The notes: generated from the letters alone by a model not told the origin. 64,000 nucleotides of DNA from Niastella vici (GCF_002077945.1 NZ_LVYD01000001.1:372001-436000); one strand, 5' to 3'. Shown: positions 26,125 through 35,598, numbered from the stretch's first letter. Made by a program: numbers and translations.

Positions 26125-27402
26125 TTAGTTCATTGAAAGGGTTTGTACAACACCCATATTGACTGTGTTCAGTTGCTGCTGTTGTTTCAAAACATATTCA
26201 GCATACCGGGTCATTACAGAATCAGGTAATGGTACCTCGGGGGGAAATGTTTGTTGCAACGGATTAACCTGTTTACCATTCTTCCAGAAACGATAGCACA
26301 CATGCGGACCAGTAGCTAACCCGGTGCTTCCCACATAACCTATTACCTGGCCCTGGCGTACGCTTTGCCCCGCCCGCACAGCCTGTTTGGTCATATGCAG
26401 GTATTGGGTGGTATAGGTATCATCATGTTTTATCTTAACATAATTACCATTGTTGCTGGTGAATTCCGATTCAATCACTACCCCATCACCTGTGGCAATA
26501 ATGGGCGTTCCCTCAGGCGCTGCATAATCGGTGCCCAGGTGTGTTTTCCATCTCTTTTGTACCGGATGAAAACGTCTTAATGAATAACCCGAAGTAATAT
26601 GGCTGAATTTAAGCGGCGCCTTCAAAAAGGACTTACGCAAACTTTTACCTTTTTCATCATAATAGTCACCTGCTTCGGTTGTGTCGGGTTTATAATAAAA
26701 GGCATAAAATTTTTCACCAACATGTGAAAACACGGCCGATTGAATGGCGCCTGTTTCAACCGGTTCATCTTTTATATACCGTTGTTCGTATAAGATCTTG
26801 AAATAATCACCATCGTGAATGCTGTAAAAATCTACTGTATATGCGTACAGATCGGCCAGCTTCATAGCCAGCGCCGGATCGATCCCTGATTTTTGAAATG
26901 TTTCATACAGCGATCCGTTGATGATGCCCGAAGCCGTTTCGAGCCGGGCAGTAACCTGCCGCTTGCCGGTTAACACGGTCACCGAATCGCGCAGGTCATA
27001 CAGTACATAATCAACAGCGTTAGGCTGGTAAACAAAATAACAAACCTTGTGCGTGGTATCTTTTGAAGCAAAAACGGTGTATTGTGCACCGGCCTTCATT
27101 TTACGCACATCGTAAACGTATTTCGATTTTGATTGCAGTTTGGAAATAGTATTGCTGTCGACATTATATAATTCCAGAATGGAATTCAGCAGCTCATTTC
27201 TTTGAATAACGCTTTCTGTAACGTTAAATGAATCGAGGGCCAGCCCGAACCGGCGCGGAACTACAATAACAGCTGAATCTCTTTTTGCCTGGGGTGCTTT
27301 TTCGCCCGGCAAAGAAAGGTTCAGGCTACTCAATACAATTACCGCCACGATCAGTATGGCCATAAGTGAAAAAGCAATGCCCCAATCCCTGTGTGTAAAC
27401 AT
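26125..27402 (-). CDS. M23 family metallopeptidase with atypical HxC motif
   Basis: The 425-residue protein has one N-terminal membrane helix (about 10-30), a long periplasmic spacer with LysM/OapA-like segments, and a C-terminal LytM domain (about 265-390). The first zinc motif HLGTDYAAPEGTP is complete. The second, usually H-x-H, reads GPHVCYRFW, with Cys in place of the zinc-binding second His. M23 enzymes cut peptide cross-links in peptidoglycan. Cys can bind zinc, so activity is possible but not certain. It stands alone with its own terminator. Confidence 0.85.
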   Translation of the reverse strand: MFTHRDWGIAFSLMAILIVAVIVLSSLNLSLPGEKAPQAKRDSAVIVVPRRFGLALDSFNVTESVIQRNELLNSILELYNVDSNTISKLQSKSKYVYDVRKMKAGAQYTVFASKDTTHKVCYFVYQPNAVDYVLYDLRDSVTVLTGKRQVTARLETASGIINGSLYETFQKSGIDPALAMKLADLYAYTVDFYSIHDGDYFKILYEQRYIKDEPVETGAIQSAVFSHVGEKFYAFYYKPDTTEAGDYYDEKGKSLRKSFLKAPLKFSHITSGYSLRRFHPVQKRWKTHLGTDYAAPEGTPIIATGDGVVIESEFTSNNGNYVKIKHDDTYTTQYLHMTKQAVRAGQSVRQGQVIGYVGSTGLATGPHVCYRFWKNGKQVNPLQQTFPPEVPLPDSVMTRYAEYVLKQQQQLNTVNMGVVQTLSMN

Positions 27403-27653
27403 ATATGTTTAAATGCCGGTTTTGTCAAGCGGCATGTTAGCGCAAAAACAATGCCCGGCGTGGTTTTGACATATGACTTTTTTGTTTCATTTTAAAGTCA
27501 GGCAGTTACAGTCGCAAATTAAGCATGATATATGCCCTACCGCTATATTTGGCAGGCTGTTGATTAGAATCGTAAAAATACGGTAATACCCCTCCGGCAC
27601 ATATCGTTCTTACCTCAATATAATAAAAGAACGGCTCGGGCAGTAGCTTATTT

Positions 27654-27680
27654 ATTCATTTCCGTTTTTTAGAAATGAAT
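27654..27680 (-). terminator. weak hairpin after the YccF gene
   Basis: A 9-bp stem ATTCATTTC / GAAATGAAT lies 20 bp downstream of the YccF stop on the minus strand. No clear T-run. Confidence 0.3.
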
Positions 27681-27699
27681 TAACATTGAAGTTGCTGTT

Positions 27700-28071
27700 T
27701 TAACCTACCACATTCCTGCTGAAAGGCAGCAGGGAAAGTTCCATTAATTTAAAATGCTGGCGGGCAAACGGGATACCGATAATGGTGATAAAGAACAGGG
27801 CGCCAAAAACCAGGTGGATCAGAGAAGTATATAATCCGCCGGTTAACAGCCAGATGATATTGCACAAAAACGACAAACAACCTGTTCCCCCTTCTTTGGG
27901 AACAATTGTTTTTCCAAAAGGCCATAACACCACGCCGGCCAGTTTAAAGCATTGCAAACCCCAGGGTATGCCAACTATGGTAATGCATAACATAAAACCA
28001 CCGATTATGTATCCCATTGCGGCGACAAAACCGCCAAAAAGCAACCAGATGATATTACCGAGAAAATTCAT
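27700..28071 (-). CDS. YccF domain membrane protein
   Basis: The 123-residue protein carries two copies of the YccF repeat, LGNIIWLLFGGFVAAMGYI and LCNIIWLLTGGLYTSL. Each is followed by a G-I-P-W/F-x-x-Q-x-F-K-L segment. About four membrane helices are predicted. YccF proteins are small inner-membrane proteins of unknown role. It begins 8 bp after the stop of the MFS gene upstream and is probably in the same transcript. Confidence 0.85.
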   Translation of the reverse strand: MNFLGNIIWLLFGGFVAAMGYIIGGFMLCITIVGIPWGLQCFKLAGVVLWPFGKTIVPKEGGTGCLSFLCNIIWLLTGGLYTSLIHLVFGALFFITIIGIPFARQHFKLMELSLLPFSRNVVG

Positions 28072-28079
28072 GCTGCTAC

Positions 28080-29306
28080 TTAAATTGAATGTTTTTCTTT
28101 ATATAAGGTGCGGTACGCGAAAACCGCGCTCAACAACATCAACACAGCTCCCAGAAAAAAAGGCGCACCGGGAAAATGAACCGGAGCCGATTCTTTTGTA
28201 AAATAATAAAAAAGATTGGTCATTAGCAAAGGTCCAATAATTGAGGTCAGGCTCATCAAACTGGTAAGTATACCCTGTAATTCACCTTGTGCATTGGGCG
28301 GCACATGGCTCGATATAGTGGCTTGCAATGCCGGGCCTGCAATGCCACCCAAACAATAAGGAACAAGAAATACAAACATCATCCAGGTTTCGGAGGCAAA
28401 AGCAAACAGGAACATACCCAGTGAATAGAAAACCAATCCAATATATATGCTTCTTTCGTTCCCTAACAGGGGATGCACTTTACGTATTAACCCCGCCTGT
28501 ACAAAAGCAACCAGTGCTCCCACGAGGCTGAGCGAATAACCGATCATGTTATCAGTCCATTTGAACCGGTACTTTGTAAAATAGCTCCAGTTACTTTGCA
28601 CCGCATGCGCTGCAATATAAATAAGCACCATTGAAAGGATCAATCCACTGATAGCCGGATATTTTTTCAACTGCACCAGCGAACCAAAGGGATTCGCACG
28701 TTTCCATTCAAATACCCGGCGGTGTTTTTTATCGAGTGATTCAGGCAAAATAAAATATCCATACAACCAGTTCAACAAACACAAAATGGCTGCTGCAATA
28801 AATGGAGCCTGTACACCCCAACGGCCCAATTGACCTCCAATGGCCGGACCAATAATAAAACCAAGCCCAAATGCGGCGCCTATCATCCCAAAATTCTTTG
28901 CCCTGTTTTCGCTATCACTGATATCGGCAACATAGGCAGAGGCTGTTGTAAAGCTGGCGCCTGTTATGCCCGAAATAATGCGGCCAACAAATAACCATTC
29001 GTAGGTTGGTGCAAAGGCCATAAACAAATAATCGATACCAAAACCAAACAAGGAAAACAATAATACAGACCTGCGGCCATACTGATCGCTTAACGCGCCC
29101 AGAACAGGTGCCATTGCAAATTGCATAATGGCATAAACAGTTAATAACCATCCACCATATTTGCTGGTCTCGTTTATAGGTATATGTTTGAGTCCTGAGA
29201 TGAGGCTTGGCATTACAGGTATGATCAATCCCCAGCCAATTACATCTACCAGTATGGTAACGAATATAAATTTCAATGCAGCAGAACGGCCAATTTTCAT
29301 ACTCAT
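28080..29306 (-). CDS. MFS efflux transporter, TetA-like (TCR/Tet) family
   Basis: The 408-residue protein has twelve helices. [18 protein letters not shown] in helix 1 and the loop [19 protein letters not shown] between helices 2 and 3 mark the drug:H+ antiporter family. [22 protein letters not shown] and [12 protein letters not shown] are classic TetA-like motif C positions. Similarity is to the TCR/Tet group, but substrate cannot be inferred. Start at either of the two near N-terminal Met (29306 or 29300) is possible. It leads the YccF gene by 8 bp. Confidence 0.85.
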   Translation of the reverse strand: MSMKIGRSAALKFIFVTILVDVIGWGLIIPVMPSLISGLKHIPINETSKYGGWLLTVYAIMQFAMAPVLGALSDQYGRRSVLLFSLFGFGIDYLFMAFAPTYEWLFVGRIISGITGASFTTASAYVADISDSENRAKNFGMIGAAFGLGFIIGPAIGGQLGRWGVQAPFIAAAILCLLNWLYGYFILPESLDKKHRRVFEWKRANPFGSLVQLKKYPAISGLILSMVLIYIAAHAVQSNWSYFTKYRFKWTDNMIGYSLSLVGALVAFVQAGLIRKVHPLLGNERSIYIGLVFYSLGMFLFAFASETWMMFVFLVPYCLGGIAGPALQATISSHVPPNAQGELQGILTSLMSLTSIIGPLLMTNLFYYFTKESAPVHFPGAPFFLGAVLMLLSAVFAYRTLYKEKHSI

Positions 29307-29389
29307 AAAAGTTGCTGCAAAGTAACAGGCTTTTTTTAACTAAGGTGGTATAATTATTTAAGTATATGTAATTAAAACAACCCTTATAA

Positions 29390-30118
29390 ATGAGCACCCT
29401 GCAATGGCATATCGGATGTTCGGGTTTTCATTATAAAGAGTGGAAAGAAGTATTCTATCCCAAAGGATTGCCGCAACGGCTGTGGCTTCAACATTACACC
29501 AGGCATTTTAATACGCTTGAACTGAACGTTACCTTTTACCGGTTCCCACAATTGTCTTTTTTGCAAAACTGGTATCAAAAAACGCCTGGCGATTTTTCAT
29601 TTGCCGTTAAAGCACCCCGCCTGGTTACCCACTACAAAAAATTCGATGCCTGCGAACCATTGCTGATCGATTTCTATGATACTATTCAAAAAGGACTGCA
29701 GGAAAAATTAGCCTGTGTATTATTTCAGTTGCCGGCGCAGTTAACATGTACACCGGCATTGTTACAAAAGATCGTACAGCAATTGGACCCCGCTTTTACC
29801 AATGTGGTCGAGTTCAGGCACAGCAGCTGGTGGCAACCGGAGGTATATGAAACATTGTCAAAACATCATATTTGCTTTTGCAGCATCAGTCATCCGCAAT
29901 TACCAAATGAAGTGATCAGTAATACCGATACCATTTATTATCGCTTTCATGGCGTACCGCAGTTATATTATTCTTCATACGATGAAACTTTTTTACAACA
30001 GGTCGTCACTGCTATAAAAAATGCTAAACAAACCAAACAGGCTTTTCTCTACTTTAATAACACCGCACAAACTGCCGCCATTCAAAATGCCCGCTTTGTA
30101 CAACAACTGATAACGTAA
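29390..30118 (+). CDS. DUF72 family protein (YecE-like)
   Basis: The 242-residue protein starts WHIGCSGFHYKEWKEVFYPKGLPQ, the DUF72 signature. It continues with LNTLELNVTFYRFP, FSFAVKAPRLVTHYK, LFQLPAQL and VVEFRHSSWW, all typical of this TIM-barrel family. The final part has FLYFNNT with the conserved N. The biochemical role of DUF72 proteins is not settled. It is divergent from the MFS gene across an 83-bp gap. Confidence 0.9.
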   Translation: MSTLQWHIGCSGFHYKEWKEVFYPKGLPQRLWLQHYTRHFNTLELNVTFYRFPQLSFLQNWYQKTPGDFSFAVKAPRLVTHYKKFDACEPLLIDFYDTIQKGLQEKLACVLFQLPAQLTCTPALLQKIVQQLDPAFTNVVEFRHSSWWQPEVYETLSKHHICFCSISHPQLPNEVISNTDTIYYRFHGVPQLYYSSYDETFLQQVVTAIKNAKQTKQAFLYFNNTAQTAAIQNARFVQQLIT

Positions 30119-30417
30119 TAAAATTTTATGATTGCCGGAATATGCATGTAGTGATCCTGAAGTATCCTATGTAATGAATTATAAATAATGAAAATCATGC
30201 ATTACATGAAACCATGTATTGGCCACTCTTGATTTATGCTAAGAAATTAACAAGAAGATATCCTCAATTGTCTTTTTAACATTTTAAGTTCGTTAATTTG
30301 CTACGCAATTTTTATACAAGTCCTGGTTAAGGTTCTGAATATTTACAATCCGTACTGTTATTTAGATTTTAATTGTACCCTATGGATCATTTTTACGTTC
30401 AATGAAAATCCCGTTGT

Positions 30418-30870
30418 ATGAAAAGCCTGATTCAATTCACTCACCCCGTAATAGCTACTCAAACCGTAACTGAACCTGTTCCTCTCCACCGGCTGATCGA
30501 TCAATTAATGGTAGGCCTTTTACCGCTTGTTACCGGTAAAAAGAGTTTTGTTATTAATGACATCGACCAAACATTTCACCTGCAGGCCGATGAGAATTTG
30601 CTGGCCTATGTGCTGGGCAACCTGTTAAGCGGTGCAATTAATGGTACTGAAAATGTATGCATCAGGGTTGAGGCTGTTTGTACTAAGGAAGGGGTGCAGA
30701 TCCGTGTTCGTAATAATGGCACTTATTTCTACAGTACTGTATCAAACGGATTTTCGCACGTGGTGCAGGCTGCCCGGCAATTAGGCGGCAATATCAGTAT
30801 CTACAATCAGCACAACGAGGGTACTACGCTTACGTTTTCTATGGCAACACCGGTTCAAACCGTTTGCTAA
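30418..30870 (+). CDS. stand-alone histidine-kinase-type ATPase domain, degenerate
   Basis: The 150-residue protein looks like only the HATPase_c domain of a sensor kinase: an N-box-like helix (DENLLAYVLGNLLSGAIN), a strand VQIRVRNNGT where the G1 box D-x-G-x-G is lost, GFSHVVQAARQLGG as a shortened lid/F-box, and NEGTTLTFSM as the G2 box and final strand. No HisKA, receiver or membrane segment is present. ATP binding is doubtful. It may be a regulatory remnant that binds a partner kinase. No response regulator is nearby. Confidence 0.6.
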   Translation: MKSLIQFTHPVIATQTVTEPVPLHRLIDQLMVGLLPLVTGKKSFVINDIDQTFHLQADENLLAYVLGNLLSGAINGTENVCIRVEAVCTKEGVQIRVRNNGTYFYSTVSNGFSHVVQAARQLGGNISIYNQHNEGTTLTFSMATPVQTVC

Positions 30871-30925
30871 AAGTTTTTCACGTAAACACATTCAATTTTT
30901 TTCAGCTCAATTCCGGTTAATAAAA

Positions 30926-30955
30926 AAACCCTTCCCGAAATATCAGGAAGGGTTT
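30926..30955 (-). terminator. terminator of the RRM protein gene
   Basis: A 10-bp stem AAACCCTTCC / GGAAGGGTTT lies 20 bp past the minus-strand stop and is followed on that strand by a T-run. Confidence 0.85.
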
Positions 30956-30975
30956 GTATTGTAAATCCAGAAGGA

Positions 30976-31296
30976 TTAATAACGATTATTGTAGCTGTTG
31001 TTGCGGCTAAATGAACGTTTTTCGCCACCACCGCCGCCATTGCTGCCACGCTCTTCACGAGGACGAGCTTCAGCAACTTTGATCTCTCTGCCTTCTACTC
31101 TGCCACCATCCAGTTCAGCAATTGCCTTTCTGGCAGCTTCATCATCAGCCATTTCAACAAATCCAAATCCACGGCTTTTGCCAGTGAATTTGTCAGTGAT
31201 TACACGGGCAGAAGAAACTTCACCATACTCAGCGAAGAAACCTTCCAAATCATCATCAGTTACATTGAAACTTAAATTTGAAACATAAATGTTCAT
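30976..31296 (-). CDS. RNA-binding protein with one RRM domain
   Basis: The 106-residue protein is a single RNA recognition motif (1-80) with RNP2 IYVSNL at 3-8 and RNP1 KSRGFGFVEM near 40-49. A Gly-rich linker and a basic Ser/Asn/Arg/Tyr tail follow (KRSFSRNNSYNNRY). Such small RRM proteins are abundant in Bacteroidota and cyanobacteria, bind single-stranded RNA, and are linked to cold or post-transcriptional control. The leader from the predicted start of transcription is about 130 nt, unusually long here, so control at the RNA level is likely. Confidence 0.92.
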   Translation of the reverse strand: MNIYVSNLSFNVTDDDLEGFFAEYGEVSSARVITDKFTGKSRGFGFVEMADDEAARKAIAELDGGRVEGREIKVAEARPREERGSNGGGGGEKRSFSRNNSYNNRY

Positions 31297-31434
31297 ACTA
31301 CTAACTAAAATTTAAAAATTATTAATGGATCTGAGGTAAAGCAGGGAGTAAAGGAAGACTAACAACTATTAGCAGAAATGCGTAGCGAGATATATCGTTC
31401 ACTTACCATGTGCGTTATCACTCAAATGTGGTCG

Positions 31435-31464
31435 CAAAGATACTTTATTCGCGTTGAAAAACAA
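31435..31464 (-). promoter_or_regulatory. Bacteroidota promoter of the RRM gene (TTG-N19-TATCTTTG)
   Basis: On the minus strand TTG (31462-31464) is spaced by 19 bp from TATCTTTG (31435-31442). This matches the full -33/-7 consensus. Transcription should begin near 31428, giving a leader of about 130 nt. Confidence 0.65.
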
Positions 31465-31600
31465 GGATTATTATGTTCACCGGTACGTTAAATTATTCTA
31501 ACGCAGGTATTTTTATTTTAAAGCATCTAATAATAATACAAACAATTACCGGGTATTGTTCGTGGTTGTAGGGGTGACAGGCAAGAGGCAGAAAGCGGGA

Positions 31601-31683
31601 TATTTAGAGATTTCGGTATTTAGAGATTTTTGCGATTTATCGAAAATTTCAAATCCGGGCAAATCCCAAAATCTCGAAATCTC
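31601..31683. repeat. degenerate AGATTT repeat cluster with inverted repeat
   Basis: TATTTAGAGATTT occurs twice (31601 and 31617). GAGATTTCG (31607-31615) is matched by its complement CGAAATCTC (31675-31683), and further ATTT-rich variants lie between. The transcript could fold into a long imperfect stem before the cytochrome gene. Confidence 0.5.
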
Positions 31684-31783
31684 AAAATCAGCAATTACAA
31701 CCGCTCCTTGTCTTGTGGTCTGAATCCTGTATCTTGTATTATTCATTTTTAACCCATTTTCAATAGCTAAAACAAATCTGCCT

Positions 31784-32233
31784 ATGTTCTTTAAAAAGAA
31801 AATTACGGTTGCCGGCACTTTAGTTGCGTTGGTAGTATTGGGCATTGCGGCCAGTGCTCCGGACCATCCTACGTTCAAAAACCTGAAAGTATTACCGAAA
31901 AACATCAGTCACGATGAACTCGACAGCGTGATGCATCAGTTCAACAGTTCGCTGGGCGTTAGGTGTAATTTCTGCCATGCCGCCCAAAAAGACAATCCGA
32001 AAAAATTGGATTTCGCCAGCGATGAAAAAGGTGAAAAAAATGCTGCCCGCGATATGATGCGCATGACCACCCGTATTAACAAAAAATTCTTCCATTATAA
32101 AAAGGACGATCAAAACCCCATACCACCGGTTGGTTGTATGACCTGTCATAATGGAAAAGCGCATCCTGAAGTAACGGCCCCTAAAGAAGAAAGAAAGGCG
32201 CCGCCTCCACCGCCGCCAGCTCCCGGTCAGTAA
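31784..32233 (+). CDS. exported dihaem c-type cytochrome (reaction-centre cytochrome-like)
   Basis: The 149-residue protein has an N-terminal hydrophobic signal or anchor (about 7-25) and two haem sites, CNFCH and CMTCH. FNSSLGVRCNFCHAAQKD and MTTRINKKFF place it with the small c-type cytochromes annotated as photosynthetic reaction-centre cytochrome subunit-like, which occur in non-phototrophic Bacteroidota too. A Pro-rich tail follows (KAPPPPPPAPG). It should pass electrons in the periplasm. The redox partners cannot be read from the neighbours. Confidence 0.82.
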   Translation: MFFKKKITVAGTLVALVVLGIAASAPDHPTFKNLKVLPKNISHDELDSVMHQFNSSLGVRCNFCHAAQKDNPKKLDFASDEKGEKNAARDMMRMTTRINKKFFHYKKDDQNPIPPVGCMTCHNGKAHPEVTAPKEERKAPPPPPPAPGQ

Positions 32234-32275
32234 CGCTACATAACATTCCACATACGGATAATAAACTATTTACAG

Positions 32276-32312
32276 CCCCATTTGTACGTTCCGGCAAATG
32301 GGGTTTGTTTTT
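32276..32312 (+). terminator. terminator of the dihaem cytochrome gene
   Basis: A 9-bp stem CCCCATTTG / CAAATGGGG with a 10-nt loop, then TTTGTTTTT, starts 43 bp past the stop. Confidence 0.85.
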
Positions 32313-32573
32313 GGTGAGTGGTCAGGGGTGAATGGTGAATCACTGGCGATCACATAATTAAATTAATAAACAGGCTCACCACACCGAAAATTCCTCCCAA
32401 TTGCCTTTCCCGCAATCGTTTACGTTAGAAAAAACCAAACGTTTGCCGCAATAATGGTTTGACTGACCACAGCAGCCATAACATCGCGCCTAAATATTTG
32501 ATAATATTCAAATTTCCTATTCCCCGCCCGCCTATTTGCAATTTGCCTACTTTTGCAACCTTATCTATTTGCA
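32313..32573. other. spacer before gnd
   Basis: No gene is seen. A -7-like TACTTTTG (32548-32555) lies 18 bp before the gnd ATG. The rest shows nothing I can support. Confidence 0.4.
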
Positions 32574-33992
32574 ATGAGCGCACAACAATTTGATTTTGGT
32601 ATGATTGGCCTTGGCGTTATGGGTAGAAATTTTCTGCTCAATATGGCCGATCACGGATTTAAAGTAATCGGATTCGACAAAGACAACCAGAAAACTTCGG
32701 CTCTTGAATCGGATGCCACCGCCGGCACTACCGTAAAGGGCGTTGGTTCGTTACAGGATATGATCAGCCTGCTGGCAGTTCCCCGCAAGATCATGATGCT
32801 GGTACCCGCCGGTAAACCGGTTGATGATGTAATTGAAAGCCTGCTGCCCCTGGTGCAAAAAGGCGATATCATCATCGACGGCGGTAACAGTCACTACACC
32901 GATACCTTAAGACGCGTTACCTATCTGCAGCAAAAAGGCATTCATTTCATGGGCATCGGCGTTTCAGGCGGTGAACAGGGCGCCCGCACCGGCCCCAGCA
33001 TTATGCCCGGTGGCGATCCCGAAGCATATCCCCATGTTCGCCCCATGCTCGAAGCGGTTGCCGCCAAAGTTGATTCGGTTCCCTGCGTTGCCCACCTGGG
33101 TAAAGGCGCCGCTGGTCACTATGTTAAAATGGTGCACAATGGCATCGAATACGCCATTATGCAACTGATAAGCGAATGCTACGATCTGTTGCATCGCGGT
33201 CTTGGTCTTAGCAACGATGAATTACACACTGTTTTTGATACCTGGAACAAGGGCGATCTGCGCTCTTTCCTTATTGAAATAACTGCCGACATCTTTTTAC
33301 AACCAGACGATAAAACGCCCAACCGCCTCGTTGATATGATCCTCGATAAAGCAGGCGCAAAAGGCACCGGTAAATGGACCTCACAAGATGCCATGGACCT
33401 GGGTGTTCCCATTCCTACCATCGATATGGCCGTTACCATGCGTAACCTGTCGGCTTTAAAAAGCGAGCGGGTACAGGCCTCGGCTTTATACCCCGAAACA
33501 TCGAGCCTGATTGGGGTACCCAAACAACAATTTATTCAACAGGTGCACGATGCCCTGCTGTTTGCCACCATCATCAGCTACGCGCAGGGGCTGGCCCAAT
33601 TGCATAAAGCCGGTACCGACCTCGATATGCAGATACCCATGCCTAAGGTAGTAAGCGTTTGGCGTGGCGGTTGTATCATTCGCTCGGCCCTGCTTCCCGT
33701 GTTTGGAAATGCTTTTGAAGCGAACCCTGAGCTGTCGAATTTGTTATTAGATACCCAGGTAGCCAAAATATTGCAGAACAACTCAGCGGGTCTTCGCGCA
33801 GTGGCGGCGATGGCCATTCAACACAGCATACCGGCCGCGGCCTTACTGAGCGCCCTGAGTTATTTCGATACCTACCGCAGCAAGCAATTGCCTATAAACC
33901 TGCTGCAGGCACAACGCGATTATTTTGGCGCGCATACTTACCAGCGTATTGACCAGGAAGGCACCTTCCATACAGCGTGGGGTAAGAAATAA
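32574..33992 (+). CDS. gnd: 6-phosphogluconate dehydrogenase, decarboxylating
   Basis: From ATG 32574 the protein has 472 residues, a normal length for the family. It has the Rossmann motif GMIGLGVMGRN (9-19 region), DGGNSHYTDT, the substrate motif GVSGGEQGARTGPSIMPGG, and KMVHNGIEYAIMQ with the catalytic Lys and the N-G-I-E-Y. It oxidises 6-phosphogluconate to ribulose 5-phosphate with NADP+. A TTG at 32553 overlaps the -7 box and is not used. It is the first gene of a gnd-zwf-pgl operon. Confidence 0.95.
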   Translation: MSAQQFDFGMIGLGVMGRNFLLNMADHGFKVIGFDKDNQKTSALESDATAGTTVKGVGSLQDMISLLAVPRKIMMLVPAGKPVDDVIESLLPLVQKGDIIIDGGNSHYTDTLRRVTYLQQKGIHFMGIGVSGGEQGARTGPSIMPGGDPEAYPHVRPMLEAVAAKVDSVPCVAHLGKGAAGHYVKMVHNGIEYAIMQLISECYDLLHRGLGLSNDELHTVFDTWNKGDLRSFLIEITADIFLQPDDKTPNRLVDMILDKAGAKGTGKWTSQDAMDLGVPIPTIDMAVTMRNLSALKSERVQASALYPETSSLIGVPKQQFIQQVHDALLFATIISYAQGLAQLHKAGTDLDMQIPMPKVVSVWRGGCIIRSALLPVFGNAFEANPELSNLLLDTQVAKILQNNSAGLRAVAAMAIQHSIPAAALLSALSYFDTYRSKQLPINLLQAQRDYFGAHTYQRIDQEGTFHTAWGKK

Positions 33993-34029
33993 TTGATCAT
34001 AGCTTAAATAAGATATCTCAATTCAGAAT

Positions 34030-35559
34030 ATGACAAACCATAAATGTCCGCCAGCCTCTTTGCTATTCATCTTTGGAGGCAGTGGCGATTTAAACCAACG
34101 CAAACTTTCACCCGCTTTATACAACCTTTTCATCGATAGCTGGATGCCTGAGAAATTCCATATTGTAGGCATTGGAAGAACCCCCTATACCGATGAAAAG
34201 TTCAGAGGCCATCTGCTCGATGGTATTCAGCAGTTCAGCCGCCGCAAAGGCGATCAAAACGGCAAATGGCAGGAATTTTCTAAAAATATCTCCTACCTGC
34301 AAATGGATGTAGGCAATGATGCCGATTACCAGAAGATCGCCGACATCGTAAAACAAAAGGAACAGGAATTTGGCGAACACCCCAACGTTATATTTTATAT
34401 GTCGGTGGCGCCGCACCTGGTGCCGCAGATCGCCAGCAAACTGGGCCCGTTAAATATTTGCCACGATACCAAATGCACCCGTATTGTGGTGGAAAAACCA
34501 TTCGGTCATGACCTTAAAAGTGCCCATGAGCTGAACGGATTGCTCACTTCCATGTTCGACGAAACCCAGATCTACCGTATTGACCACTACCTGGGTAAAG
34601 AAACGGTTCAAAACATTTTGGCCCTCCGTTTTGCCAATGCATTGTTTGAACCCATCTGGAACCGGAATTATATTGATCATATTCAGATAACCGCTGCCGA
34701 GACCGTTGGCCTCGAAAACCGCGGAGATTATTATGAGCGCTCCGGCGCCCTGCGCGATATGGTGCAGAACCATATTCTGCAATTGCTGTGCATGGTGGCC
34801 ATGGAAGCCCCCGTATCGTTTGACGCCAATGAAATTCGCAATAAGAAGGTTGATGTATTGAACGCCATTCGCAAATACGGCAAGGAAGAAGTGCATAAAT
34901 ATGCTGTGCGCGGACAGTATTCCGACGGCTGGCTGCAGGGCAAAAAAGTACCCGGTTACCGCAATGAAGATAAAATAAACCCCGCCTCACCAACCGATAC
35001 ATTCGCTGCGGTAAAGTTCTATATTGATAACTGGCGCTGGCAGGATGTGCCTTTTTATGTACGTACCGGTAAACGGTTACACGAAAAGTCAACCATCATT
35101 ACCGTCCAGTTCAAACAGGCGCCTAATTTTGCCTTCCCACCCGAAGCAGCGCTTACCTGGAGGCCCAACAGGCTTACCATCAGTATTCAACCCGAAATGG
35201 ACATCCGCTTACGGTTCCAGGCAAAACGCCCCGGACAAACGGTGACCCTGAACCCGGTTGATATGATCTTCAACTATAAAGACACCTACGGCGATGATGA
35301 TCCCGAAGCATATGAAACCCTGTTGCTCGATGTAATGGAAGGCAACGCTACCCTGTTCATGCGCAGCGACCAGGTTGAAGCTGCCTGGAAAGTAGTAATG
35401 CCCATTCAGGAAGCCTGGGAAAGCAGAGCCCCGGTCGATTTCCCCAACTATTCACCCGACAGCTGGGGACCCGAAGATGCGGAAGCACTTATTGCCCGTG
35501 ATGGCCGCAACTGGATCACGTTACCTATTGCGCACCAGGGCGTACAGGCACACTTATAA
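34030..35559 (+). CDS. zwf: glucose-6-phosphate 1-dehydrogenase
   Basis: The 509-residue protein shows the NADP motif IFGGSGDLNQRKLSPALY near the N-terminus, the active-site motif RIDHYLGKETVQN and the substrate segment RIVVEKPFGHD. Length and motifs are complete. It converts glucose 6-phosphate to 6-phosphogluconolactone, the first step of the oxidative pentose phosphate path. It begins 37 bp after gnd and is followed 60 bp later by pgl, with a strong hairpin between. Confidence 0.95.
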   Translation: MTNHKCPPASLLFIFGGSGDLNQRKLSPALYNLFIDSWMPEKFHIVGIGRTPYTDEKFRGHLLDGIQQFSRRKGDQNGKWQEFSKNISYLQMDVGNDADYQKIADIVKQKEQEFGEHPNVIFYMSVAPHLVPQIASKLGPLNICHDTKCTRIVVEKPFGHDLKSAHELNGLLTSMFDETQIYRIDHYLGKETVQNILALRFANALFEPIWNRNYIDHIQITAAETVGLENRGDYYERSGALRDMVQNHILQLLCMVAMEAPVSFDANEIRNKKVDVLNAIRKYGKEEVHKYAVRGQYSDGWLQGKKVPGYRNEDKINPASPTDTFAAVKFYIDNWRWQDVPFYVRTGKRLHEKSTIITVQFKQAPNFAFPPEAALTWRPNRLTISIQPEMDIRLRFQAKRPGQTVTLNPVDMIFNYKDTYGDDDPEAYETLLLDVMEGNATLFMRSDQVEAAWKVVMPIQEAWESRAPVDFPNYSPDSWGPEDAEALIARDGRNWITLPIAHQGVQAHL

Positions 35560-35572
35560 TATAATTATCATA

Positions 35573-35598
35573 AAGCTTGTCCCTACGGGGACAAGCTT
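35573..35598 (+). terminator. hairpin inside the zwf-pgl gap
   Basis: A perfect 11-bp stem (AAGCTTGTCCC / GGGACAAGCTT) with TACG loop begins 13 bp after the zwf stop and is followed by CTCTTTT. It may lower pgl expression or protect the zwf mRNA end. Confidence 0.65.
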
